Below the pieces are notes generated by a model. It made no database searches, was not told the DNA's origin, and saw only the letters and a list, made by a program, of their open reading frames with translations. Shown here one piece after another: positions 41,177-49,311 of a stretch of DNA of 64,000 bases. The first letter of the stretch is position 1; every line of letters starts with the position of its first letter. A program made the translations under genes and the position numbers. This DNA comes from Ectobacillus sp048976805 (GTDB lineage: Bacteria > Bacillota > Bacilli > Bacillales > Bacillaceae_G), in contig JBHGUR010000085.1 in NCBI GenBank assembly GCA_048976805.1, forward strand, positions 1-64,000, written 5' to 3'.

Positions 41177-42028
41177 ATGAGCGTAAAAAATATTGTGGTA
41201 ATCGGGGCGGGACAAATGGGGTCCGGTATTGCGCAAGTGTGCGCGATGGCAGGCTATCAAGTGTATATGCAGGATTTAAAGCAAGAGCAGCTTGACAGAG
41301 GCCTTGGCATTATTACGAAAAACCTCTCCCGCCAGGTAGAAAAAGGCCGCATGACGGAAGAGGCGAAGCAAGAAACGTTAAATAACCTTACAACAACACT
41401 GGATATCGAATGTGCTAAAGAAGCAGATCTTGTGATTGAAGCTGCGATAGAACGGATGGACATTAAAAAACAAATTTTTGCAAAGCTGGATGAACTCGCA
41501 CCGGAGCATGCAATTTTAGCGACAAACACTTCTTCCCTTCCAATTACGGAAATCGCGGCGGTAACAAAGCGCCCTGAGAAAGTAATCGGCATGCATTTTA
41601 TGAATCCGGTGCCGGTTATGAAGCTTGTAGAAATTATCCGCGGCCTTGCGACAACGGATGAAGTATACCAAACAATCGAAGATATTACGAAAAAAATCGG
41701 CAAGGTGCCGGTAGAAGTAAATGATTTCCCAGGCTTTGTGTCCAACCGCATTTTATTGCCGATGATCAACGAAGCAATCTATGCGCTATATGAGGGAGTG
41801 GCGACGAAGGAAGCGATTGACGAGGTCATGAAGCTCGGCATGAACCATCCGATGGGGCCGCTTACATTGGCGGATTTCATCGGCCTGGATACATGCCTAT
41901 ACATTATGGAAGTGCTTCATGAAGGATTGGGAGACAGCAAATACCGCCCGTGCCCATTGCTTCGCAAATATGTAAGTGCAGGCTGGCTTGGCAAAAAGAC
42001 GGGACGCGGCTTCTACGTATACGAATAA
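41177..42028 (+). CDS. hbd: 3-hydroxybutyryl-CoA dehydrogenase
   Basis: A 283-residue NAD(P)-dependent enzyme interconverting 3-hydroxyacyl-CoA and 3-ketoacyl-CoA. The Rossmann motif GAGQMGSGIAQV is at residues 10-21. The catalytic His-Glu region is in GMHFMNPVPVMKLVEI. Ends in the usual GRGFYVYE. TAAGGGGG precedes the ATG. The 109-bp gap to the thiolase contains a weak inverted repeat but no clear terminator. Equivalent to mmgB. Confidence 0.93.
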   Translation: MSVKNIVVIGAGQMGSGIAQVCAMAGYQVYMQDLKQEQLDRGLGIITKNLSRQVEKGRMTEEAKQETLNNLTTTLDIECAKEADLVIEAAIERMDIKKQIFAKLDELAPEHAILATNTSSLPITEIAAVTKRPEKVIGMHFMNPVPVMKLVEIIRGLATTDEVYQTIEDITKKIGKVPVEVNDFPGFVSNRILLPMINEAIYALYEGVATKEAIDEVMKLGMNHPMGPLTLADFIGLDTCLYIMEVLHEGLGDSKYRPCPLLRKYVSAGWLGKKTGRGFYVYE

Positions 42029-42064
42029 GACGCAGCATACTATTACGGCTTTGGGGTGAAGAGC

Positions 42065-43195
42065 ATGAATTTCTTGTTTACGGAAGAGCAAAACATGATG
42101 CGCAAAATGGTTCGCGATTTTGCGCAAAATGAAATCGCTCCATTCATTCCGCGCATGGAGCAGGGGGAATTCCCGCGGGAAGTGCTAAAAAAGATGGGGG
42201 AACTCGGCCTGATGGGGATTCCGATTCCGGAAGAATACGGGGGCGCGGGCATGGACTTTATTTCCTACATCCTTGCGATTAATGAGCTTTCCCGTGTGAG
42301 TGCGACGGTCGGGGTTATCCTGGCCGTGCACACATCCGTCGGAACGAATCCGATTTTATATTTCGGAAATGAGGAGCAAAAGAGAAAATATATTCCGAAA
42401 TTGGCAAGCGGCGAGTATCTTGGGGCATTTGCTTTAACAGAACCGAGCGCTGGTTCGGATGCGGGCAGCTTGAAAACGCGCGCTGTAAAGAATGGAGATC
42501 ATTATATTCTGAACGGGGCGAAGGTATTTATTACAAATGGCGGCGAAGCGGATGTATATGTAGCATTTGCGTCTACAAACCCGGCTGCGGGGACGCGCGG
42601 CATCTCCGCCTTCATTGTTGAAAAGGATACGCCAGGGCTTATTATCGGCAAAGATGAACATAAGATGGGCCTTCACGGTTCCCGGACTGTACAGCTTACC
42701 TTTGAGGATATGAAGGTACCGGCAGAGAACTTGCTTGGCGAGGAAGGGCAAGGCTTTAAAGTTGCGATGGCCAACCTTGATGTCGGCCGCATCGGCATCG
42801 GAGCGCAGGCGCTCGGCATCGCTGAGGCGGCGCTGCAATGTGCGAATGATTATGCGAAGGAACGCCATCAATTCGGCAAGCCAATCTCAGCGCAGCAAGG
42901 CATTAGCTTTAAGCTTGCGGAAATGGCAACGAGCGTAGAAGCGGCAAGGCTGCTAGTCTATCGCGCCGCATCGCTTCGCGCACAAGGGCTTTCTTGCGGC
43001 AAGGAAGCGTCAATGGCAAAGCTGTTTGCGTCCAAGACGGCGGTGGATGTAACTATTGAGGCAATTCAAGTGTATGGCGGCTATGGATATACGAAGGATT
43101 ACCCGGTCGAGCGTTATTTCCGCGATGCGAAGGTGTGCGAAATCTATGAAGGAACGAGCGAGATTCAAAGATTAGTAATCAGCAAACAATTATAA
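42065..43195 (+). CDS. Acyl-CoA dehydrogenase (MmgC-like)
   Basis: A 376-residue FAD enzyme introducing the alpha-beta double bond in acyl-CoA. Family signatures: AFALTEPSAGSDAGSL near 120-135, YILNGAKVFITNGG, and the C-terminal QVYGGYGYTKDYPVERYFRD followed by the catalytic glutamate in IYEGTSEIQ. The ATG at 42065 has GGGGTG about 7 nt upstream; a GTG three codons earlier is less likely. 13 bp before the next, paralogous dehydrogenase. Confidence 0.9.
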   Translation: MNFLFTEEQNMMRKMVRDFAQNEIAPFIPRMEQGEFPREVLKKMGELGLMGIPIPEEYGGAGMDFISYILAINELSRVSATVGVILAVHTSVGTNPILYFGNEEQKRKYIPKLASGEYLGAFALTEPSAGSDAGSLKTRAVKNGDHYILNGAKVFITNGGEADVYVAFASTNPAAGTRGISAFIVEKDTPGLIIGKDEHKMGLHGSRTVQLTFEDMKVPAENLLGEEGQGFKVAMANLDVGRIGIGAQALGIAEAALQCANDYAKERHQFGKPISAQQGISFKLAEMATSVEAARLLVYRAASLRAQGLSCGKEASMAKLFASKTAVDVTIEAIQVYGGYGYTKDYPVERYFRDAKVCEIYEGTSEIQRLVISKQL

Positions 43196-43208
43196 GGGGG
43201 ACTTATCC

Positions 43209-44348
43209 ATGCAATTCAAACTGTCAGAAGAACATGAAATGATTCGTAAAATGGTCCGCGACTTTGCAAGAAACGAAGTAGCGCCTACAGCTGCGGAGCG
43301 TGATGAGGAAGAACGCTTCGATATCAATATATTCCACAAGATGGCGGAGCTTGGTTTAACGGGCATTCCTTGGCCGGAAGAATACGGCGGCATCGGCAGC
43401 GACTATTTAGCTTACGTTATTGCAGTAGAAGAGTTATCCCGTGTATGCGCATCTACAGGGGTAACATTATCCGCGCATACGTCTCTTGCAGGCTGGCCTC
43501 TATATAAATTCGGTACAGAAGAGCAAAAGCAAAAATATTTGCGCCCGATGGCAGAAGGCAAGAAAATCGGCGCTTACGGCTTAACGGAGCCGGGTTCCGG
43601 TTCAGATGCGGGCGGCATGAAAACAACGGCGAAGCGCGACGGCGACCACTACATCTTAAACGGTTCTAAAATCTTTATTACAAACGGCGGCATTGCCGAC
43701 ATTTATATCGTGTTTGCTTTAACGGATCCAGAGTCCAAGCAGCGCGGCACAACTGCATTTATCGTAGAAAGCGATACGCCTGGATTCTCTGTAGGGAAAA
43801 AAGAAAGCAAGCTCGGCATTCGTTCATCGCCTACAACAGAAATCATTTTTGAAGATTGCCGTGTTCCTGCGGAAAATGTTCTTGGCGAAGAAGGACAAGG
43901 CTTTAAAATCGCGATGCAAACATTGGACGGCGGCCGCAACGGCATTGCGGCACAAGCGGTCGGTATCGCGCAAGGCGCTTTAGATGCGGCGGTTGCTTAT
44001 GCGAAGGAAAGAACGCAGTTTGGCAAACCGATTATCGCACAGCAAGGCATTGCCTTTAAGCTTGCTGATATGGCAACGAGCGTAGAAGCGGCGAGATTAT
44101 TGACATACCAAGCAGCTTGGTTGGAATCGCAAGGGCTTCCATACGGAAAAGAGTCCGCGATGTCCAAGCTGTTTGCCGGAGACGCTTGCATGAAGGTAAC
44201 GACAGAAGCGGTGCAAGTATTTGGCGGCTACGGATATACAAAGGATTATCCAGTTGAGCGTTTTATGCGCGATGCGAAGATTACGCAAATTTACGAGGGA
44301 ACGCAGGAGATTCAGAAGCTTGTTATTTCCCGTATGATTGCGAAGTAA
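43209..44348 (+). CDS. acdA: Acyl-CoA dehydrogenase AcdA
   Basis: A 379-residue paralogue of the preceding gene with the same architecture: AYGLTEPGSGSDAGGM, YILNGSKIFITNGG and QVFGGYGYTKDYPVERFMRD then IYEGTQEIQ with the catalytic Glu. AAGGGGGA precedes the ATG. In B. subtilis acdA also lies between ywjF and rpoE. Its place just before icmF and its resemblance to short-chain enzymes suggest branched short-chain acyl-CoA (for example isobutyryl-CoA) as substrate; this is inference. Confidence 0.9.
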   Translation: MQFKLSEEHEMIRKMVRDFARNEVAPTAAERDEEERFDINIFHKMAELGLTGIPWPEEYGGIGSDYLAYVIAVEELSRVCASTGVTLSAHTSLAGWPLYKFGTEEQKQKYLRPMAEGKKIGAYGLTEPGSGSDAGGMKTTAKRDGDHYILNGSKIFITNGGIADIYIVFALTDPESKQRGTTAFIVESDTPGFSVGKKESKLGIRSSPTTEIIFEDCRVPAENVLGEEGQGFKIAMQTLDGGRNGIAAQAVGIAQGALDAAVAYAKERTQFGKPIIAQQGIAFKLADMATSVEAARLLTYQAAWLESQGLPYGKESAMSKLFAGDACMKVTTEAVQVFGGYGYTKDYPVERFMRDAKITQIYEGTQEIQKLVISRMIAK

Positions 44349-44359
44349 AAAGGCTTTTT

Positions 44360-44430
44360 TATAGAGTGGGAGAGAGCGCCCAGCCATGCGCAGAAGCGGC
44401 TGGTTCTGCACGGGATGGGTGCTTACGGGG
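44360..44430. repeat. Partial family B fragment
   Basis: GAGTGGGAGAGAGCGCCCAGCC and the following GCGCAGAAGCGGCTGGTTCTGCA share words with family B copies, but both termini are missing. Confidence 0.45.
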
Positions 44431-44453
44431 AGAATAATATAAAAGATAGATAT

Positions 44454-44490
44454 GAAGCGCAGGGAGGCGCCATTTCCTGCGCTTCTCTTA
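44454..44490 (+). terminator. Intrinsic terminator between acdA and the TetR gene
   Basis: A perfect 10-bp stem GAAGCGCAGG (44454-44463) / CCTGCGCTTC (44476-44485) followed by TCTTAAA. The T-tract is short. Confidence 0.65.
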
Positions 44491-44507
44491 AAGAGAGGTG
44501 AGAGGGG

Positions 44508-45137
44508 ATGGGGAAGCACAACGTTCAAGCCTCTGTTAAGGATGAAAAGCTTGTCGCAAAGCGCCGGGAACAAATGATCAAGGGCGCGGTGCAGCTTTTC
44601 AAGCAAAAGGGGTTTCATCGGACAACGACGAGAGAAATTGCGAAAGCGGCAGGGTTTAGCATCGGCACTTTGTATGAGTACATCCGCACGAAGGATGATG
44701 TACTCTATTTAGTGTGCGACAGCATTTACGACAATGTAAAACGAAAGCTTGAGCAAGCGCTGAGTGTAGAGAAAGGGAGCATCGAGAGCTTGAAGCTCGC
44801 TATTGCCAATTACTTTAAAGTAATGGATGAATTGCAGGAAGAGGTGCTCATTATGTACCAAGAAGTGAGCGCTTTGCCAAAAGAGTCAATTCCATACGTG
44901 TTGAAGAAAGAGCTGGAAATGGTGGCGATGTTCGAGCATATTTTACAGCAATGCGTCGAAAATGGAGAATTCACTTTAACGCAGGAAGAAATAGACTTGA
45001 TCGCCCATAATATTTTCGTACAAGGGCAAATGTGGGGCTTCCGGCGTTGGGCGATGCAAAAGCTATATACGCTTGAGGAGTATACAGAATTGCAGACAAA
45101 CTATTTATTGCATGGAATTTATATGAAGGAAAAATAG
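44508..45137 (+). CDS. TetR-family regulator of acyl-CoA metabolism (FadR/KstR-like)
   Basis: A 209-residue regulator. The N-terminal helix-turn-helix is TTTREIAKAAGFSIGTLYEY (about residues 42-61), followed by the helical ligand-binding domain. GAGAGGTGAGAGG precedes the ATG. It stands between the acyl-CoA dehydrogenases and icmF (12 bp downstream), and a FadR-type operator overlaps the fadF promoter upstream. Repression relieved by an acyl-CoA is the expected mode, by analogy with FadR. Confidence 0.85.
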   Translation: MGKHNVQASVKDEKLVAKRREQMIKGAVQLFKQKGFHRTTTREIAKAAGFSIGTLYEYIRTKDDVLYLVCDSIYDNVKRKLEQALSVEKGSIESLKLAIANYFKVMDELQEEVLIMYQEVSALPKESIPYVLKKELEMVAMFEHILQQCVENGEFTLTQEEIDLIAHNIFVQGQMWGFRRWAMQKLYTLEEYTELQTNYLLHGIYMKEK

Positions 45138-45149
45138 GAGGAGTGGAAA

Positions 45150-48100
45150 GTGGCAGTGATTGATGTATATCGTCCAAAGCATAAAGTACGTTTTGTAACC
45201 GCTTCAAGTTTATTTGATGGTCATGATGCCTCTATTAATATTATGCGCCGGATTTTGCAATCAAGCGGTGCCGAGGTCATTCACTTGGGGCATAACCGCT
45301 CTGTTGAAGAAATTGTAAACGCTGCAATTCAAGAGGATGTACAAGGCATTGCCATTTCCTCTTATCAAGGCGGCCATGTTGAGTATTTCAAATATATGTA
45401 TGATCTATTACAGGAAAAAGGCGCAGGCCATATCCGCATTTACGGCGGAGGCGGAGGCGTCATCCTTCCTCGTGAAATCGAAGAGCTTGAAGCTTATGGC
45501 ATTACAAAAATTTTCTCGCCGGAAGATGGGCGCCGCTTTGGCTTGCAAGGCATGATTAATCAGATGTTAGAAGGGTGCGATTTCCCAACGGCAGGCGATT
45601 TGGCAAAAGAGCTTGATAAAGTGGAAGAATTGGATACAAATACGATCGCTCGGCTGATTACATTGGCTGAAGAAAGTGTCGGAAAAGGCAATGAAATTTT
45701 CCAATCTCTTTCTGGACGAGTGAAGCAGGCGGCGCCGGTGCTTGGCATTACTGGAACGGGCGGTGCAGGAAAGAGCTCCTTGACCGATGAATTGATTCGC
45801 CGCTTCTTAAATGAATTTAAAGACATAAAAATAGCGGTCATCTCGATTGACCCGACAAAACAAAAAACAGGCGGCGCGTTGCTCGGGGATCGCATTCGCA
45901 TGAATGCTATCAATTCGCCGCGCGTATATATGCGAAGCCTCGCGACGCGTGAATCCCGCTCCGAGCTGTCACTTGCGATTCAAGAAGCGATTACCGTTGT
46001 CAAGGCGGCGGGCTTTGATTTGATTATCGTTGAAACGAGCGGAATTGGGCAGGGCGATGCCGGCATCACACAGCACAGCGATATTAGCATGTATGTGATG
46101 ACAAGCGAGTTCGGGGCGCCAACGCAGCTTGAGAAAATCGATATGATTGACTATGCTGATTTGATTGTAATTAACAAGTTTGAAAGAAAAGGATCCGAAG
46201 ATGCGTTGCGCCAAGTGCAGAAGCAATATCAACGCAGCCATATGCTGTTTGAATTGCCGCTTGAAGAAATGCCTGTATACGGCACAATCGCAAGCCAGTT
46301 CAATGACCCGGGCACAAATACAGTATTTTTGAAATTAGTAGAGCTTATCAATAAAAAGGCAAACAAAAATTGGGAGCCGCAAACGATTAAGCCGGGCAAG
46401 ACAGAAAAGCAAAATATTATCATTCCGAATGACCGCCGCTATTATTTGCGCGAGATTACGGATATGGTGCGCAATTATCATAAACGCACAGAGCAGCAGG
46501 CGAAAACGGCTGAGCGCCTGTTCCAAATCGAGGGCGCGATAGAGGCGATAAAAGAACAGGGCGCTGACGCGCAAGCGGCTGAAACATTACAAACTGTAAA
46601 ACGAAGCTATGAAAATGCGCTCTCCCCGGAAGCAAAGCTGATTTTGGATACGTGGGATGCAGTAAAAGAAAAATACGCGGCTGATGAGTTTGTCACAAAG
46701 GTGCGCGATAAAGAAGTCCGGACAAAGCTCAAAACAACAACGCTTTCCGGAACAAAAATTCCAAAGGTTGCGCTTCCGAAATACAGCAACTACGGTGAAG
46801 TGCTGCGCTGGGTGCGCAAAGAAAACGTTCCGGGCCAATTCCCGTTTACAGCCGGCGTATTCCCGTTTAAGCGCACAGATGAAGATCCGAAGCGCCAATT
46901 TGCGGGAGAGGGCACGCCTGAACGTACAAATAGACGTTTCCACTATTTATGTAAAGATGACAATGCGAAGCGCTTAAGTACAGCGTTCGACTCCGTAACA
47001 TTGTACGGGGAAGACCCGTCGTACCGCCCTGATATTTTTGGGAAAATCGGCGAAAGCGGCGTAAGCGTATGTACGCTCGACGATATGAAAAAGCTATACG
47101 ATGGCTTTGATTTATGCTCACCTTCTACTTCCGTGTCCATGACGATTAACGGGCCGGCGCCAATTATTCTGGCGATGTTCATGAATACAGCAATCGACCA
47201 GCAGGTGCAAAAAGCGGAGCAAGAGCTTGGCCGCCAGGTTACGGCAGAAGAATATGAACAAATTAAAGCCAAAACATTGCAAACAGTGCGCGGCACAGTG
47301 CAGGCCGACATTTTAAAAGAAGACCAAGGACAAAATACGTGCATCTTCTCTACAGAGTTTGCGCTCCGTTTAATGGGGGATATTCAAGAATACTTTATCA
47401 ACAATAAAGTGAGAAATTACTATTCTGTATCTATCTCCGGCTACCATATTGCCGAAGCAGGAGCAAACCCGATTTCCCAGCTTGCGTTTACGCTTGCCAA
47501 CGGCTTTACGTATGTAGAATACTACTTAAGCCGCGGCATGAACATTGATGATTTCGCGCCGAACCTTTCCTTCTTCTTCAGCAATGGCCTTGATGCGGAG
47601 TATTCGGTAATCGGCCGTGTGGCACGTCGCATTTGGGCAATTGTGATGAAGGAAAAATACGGAGCGAATGAGCGCAGCCAAAAGCTAAAATACCACGTGC
47701 AAACATCCGGACGCTCCTTGCACGCGCAGGAAATCGCGTTTAACGATATCCGCACAACATTACAGGCGTTAATGGCGCTGCATGATAACTGCAACTCGCT
47801 TCATACGAATGCTTACGACGAAGCGATTACAACCCCGACAGAAGAATCGGTGCGCCGCGCGATGGCAATTCAATTAATCATTACAAAAGAGCACGGCTTA
47901 ACGAAAAACGAAAATCCGCTGCAAGGCTCCTTCATTTTAGAAGAATTGACAGACCTTGTCGAAGAAGCAGTACTGAAGGAATTTGACAGAATCAATGACC
48001 GCGGCGGAGTATTGGGCGCAATGGAAACGCAATATCAGCGCGGTAAAATCCAAGAAGAGTCCATGCATTATGAAATGCTAAAGCATACCGGTGAATTGCC

Positions 48101-48395
48101 AATTATCGGGGTAAACACATATTTGAACCCGAACTCGGCAGTGGAAGAAGAGGTAAATAATATGGAAGTTGCCCGCGCTTCTTATGAAGAGAAAGAAACG
48201 CAAATTAAGAATTTAGAAGCGTTCCAGCAAAAGCATAAAGATAGCGTAGATGAAGCGCTAGCGCGTTTAAAACAAGTAGCCGTGTCCGGCGGAAACATTT
48301 TTGCTGAGCTAATGGAAACGGTAAAAGTGGCAAGCCTCGGCCAAATTACACGGGCGCTATATGAAGTCGGCGGGCAGTATCGCCGCAATATGTAA
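45150..48395 (+). CDS. icmF: Fused isobutyryl-CoA mutase IcmF
   Basis: A 1081-residue cytosolic enzyme that interconverts isobutyryl-CoA and n-butyryl-CoA using adenosylcobalamin. Domains in order: B12-binding (residues 1-145) with the lower-ligand histidine in DGHDAS (His25) and IYGGGGG; MeaI-type G3E GTPase chaperone (about 155-410) with P-loop GTGGAGKS (202-209) and NKFE; linker; and the substrate-binding mutase barrel (about 560-1081). Starts at GTG behind GGAGGAG. The fusion of chaperone and both mutase subunits defines IcmF. It gives the cell a second use for B12 besides EutBC. Confidence 0.96.
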   Translation: MAVIDVYRPKHKVRFVTASSLFDGHDASINIMRRILQSSGAEVIHLGHNRSVEEIVNAAIQEDVQGIAISSYQGGHVEYFKYMYDLLQEKGAGHIRIYGGGGGVILPREIEELEAYGITKIFSPEDGRRFGLQGMINQMLEGCDFPTAGDLAKELDKVEELDTNTIARLITLAEESVGKGNEIFQSLSGRVKQAAPVLGITGTGGAGKSSLTDELIRRFLNEFKDIKIAVISIDPTKQKTGGALLGDRIRMNAINSPRVYMRSLATRESRSELSLAIQEAITVVKAAGFDLIIVETSGIGQGDAGITQHSDISMYVMTSEFGAPTQLEKIDMIDYADLIVINKFERKGSEDALRQVQKQYQRSHMLFELPLEEMPVYGTIASQFNDPGTNTVFLKLVELINKKANKNWEPQTIKPGKTEKQNIIIPNDRRYYLREITDMVRNYHKRTEQQAKTAERLFQIEGAIEAIKEQGADAQAAETLQTVKRSYENALSPEAKLILDTWDAVKEKYAADEFVTKVRDKEVRTKLKTTTLSGTKIPKVALPKYSNYGEVLRWVRKENVPGQFPFTAGVFPFKRTDEDPKRQFAGEGTPERTNRRFHYLCKDDNAKRLSTAFDSVTLYGEDPSYRPDIFGKIGESGVSVCTLDDMKKLYDGFDLCSPSTSVSMTINGPAPIILAMFMNTAIDQQVQKAEQELGRQVTAEEYEQIKAKTLQTVRGTVQADILKEDQGQNTCIFSTEFALRLMGDIQEYFINNKVRNYYSVSISGYHIAEAGANPISQLAFTLANGFTYVEYYLSRGMNIDDFAPNLSFFFSNGLDAEYSVIGRVARRIWAIVMKEKYGANERSQKLKYHVQTSGRSLHAQEIAFNDIRTTLQALMALHDNCNSLHTNAYDEAITTPTEESVRRAMAIQLIITKEHGLTKNENPLQGSFILEELTDLVEEAVLKEFDRINDRGGVLGAMETQYQRGKIQEESMHYEMLKHTGELPIIGVNTYLNPNSAVEEEVNNMEVARASYEEKETQIKNLEAFQQKHKDSVDEALARLKQVAVSGGNIFAELMETVKVASLGQITRALYEVGGQYRRNM

Positions 48396-48426
48396 GGGAA
48401 TCGTACTAGATTCCCGTTTTTTTTGT
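48396..48426 (+). terminator. Intrinsic terminator after icmF
   Basis: GGGAATC / GATTCCC around GTACTA, followed by GTTTTTTTTGT. Confidence 0.9.
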
Positions 48427-48529
48427 GGCATAAATCATGCCGATTTGTTTATAATGAGTAGTATGTATTTTTTTGTACAGGCCTTATAATGATAGTGGAT
48501 TATATTGAGAGAAAGGAAGTGCCTCACAC

Positions 48530-49063
48530 GTGAATTTAGAGCAATATTCACCGGAAGAGCTAAAAGAATTATCCATGATTGAACTTGCTTATTTGAAGCT
48601 CGCGGAAAAGAAGCAAGCAACGCCATTTCAGGAGATAGTTCAGGAAATTGCGCAAACGCTCGGTTTATCCCAAGAAGAGGTTGCAACAAGAATAGCTCAA
48701 TTTTATACCGATTTGAACATTGACGGGCGCTTTATCAGTGTTGGGGAAAATCGCTGGGGATTACGCAGCTGGTATCCGTACGAGCAGATGGAAGAAGAAA
48801 TTCTGCCGCAAGTGAAGCCGAAGAAGAAGCGTAAGCTCGATGACGAAGAACTTGATGACTATGTAGATGAAGCAGATGACTTTGAAGAGTTAGATGAACT
48901 AGACGAACTAGATGACTTAGATGAAGATTTTACAGAAGATGATGTAGAAGATTTCGACGATGAGTTATTAGAGGATGATCTGGAAGAAGTCGATGACGAC
49001 GAAGATTTTATCGATGAAGATGAAGCGGAATACGATGAAGTCGAAGAAGAGGATGAATTGTAG
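48530..49063 (+). CDS. rpoE: RNA polymerase delta subunit
   Basis: A 177-residue protein that binds core RNA polymerase and speeds recycling and transcriptional selectivity. Residues 1-90 form the HARE winged-helix domain (MIELAYLKLAEK, GLSQEEVATRIAQFYTDLNI, NRWGLRSWYP), and residues 100-177 are an almost uninterrupted Asp/Glu tail that mimics nucleic acid. Starts at GTG after AAAGGAAGTG. It precedes pyrG as throughout Bacillus. Confidence 0.95.
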   Translation: MNLEQYSPEELKELSMIELAYLKLAEKKQATPFQEIVQEIAQTLGLSQEEVATRIAQFYTDLNIDGRFISVGENRWGLRSWYPYEQMEEEILPQVKPKKKRKLDDEELDDYVDEADDFEELDELDELDDLDEDFTEDDVEDFDDELLEDDLEEVDDDEDFIDEDEAEYDEVEEEDEL

Positions 49064-49066
49064 TTC

Positions 49067-49200
49067 TTGACTTTTTAAAATAGTGTAGGTAGAATCATTT
49101 TTGGGCTCTTTAAAAAGAAAACAATTACTTTGATATAAAAAAGAAAATTGCTCCCTGTTTTTCTGCGGAAAATAATGGGCTGCAATTTTCTTTTTTTGTT
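49067..49200 (+). promoter_or_regulatory. pyrG promoter and reiterative-transcription attenuator
   Basis: TTGACT (49067-49072), 17-bp spacer, TAGAAT (49090-49095); the start is expected at GGGC (49103-49106). About 35 bp on, AAAAAGAAAATTGC (49138-49151) and its partner GCAATTTTCTTTTTTT (49182-49197) form a terminator whose ascending side carries GCTCCCTG. As known for B. subtilis pyrG, low CTP causes extra G residues to be added at the +4 pause, and the poly-G pairs with the pyrimidine stretch to prevent termination. Confidence 0.85.
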
Positions 49201-49311
49201 TTTTGTTTAGAAATGAAAAAGAATCTAACAATAAAACAGATGAGCTGTTCCTTACATAAGCTGCTTGGCGCAGTGATTTATATAAATTAAGTGCAGAAAG
49301 GGAGAAATTTT

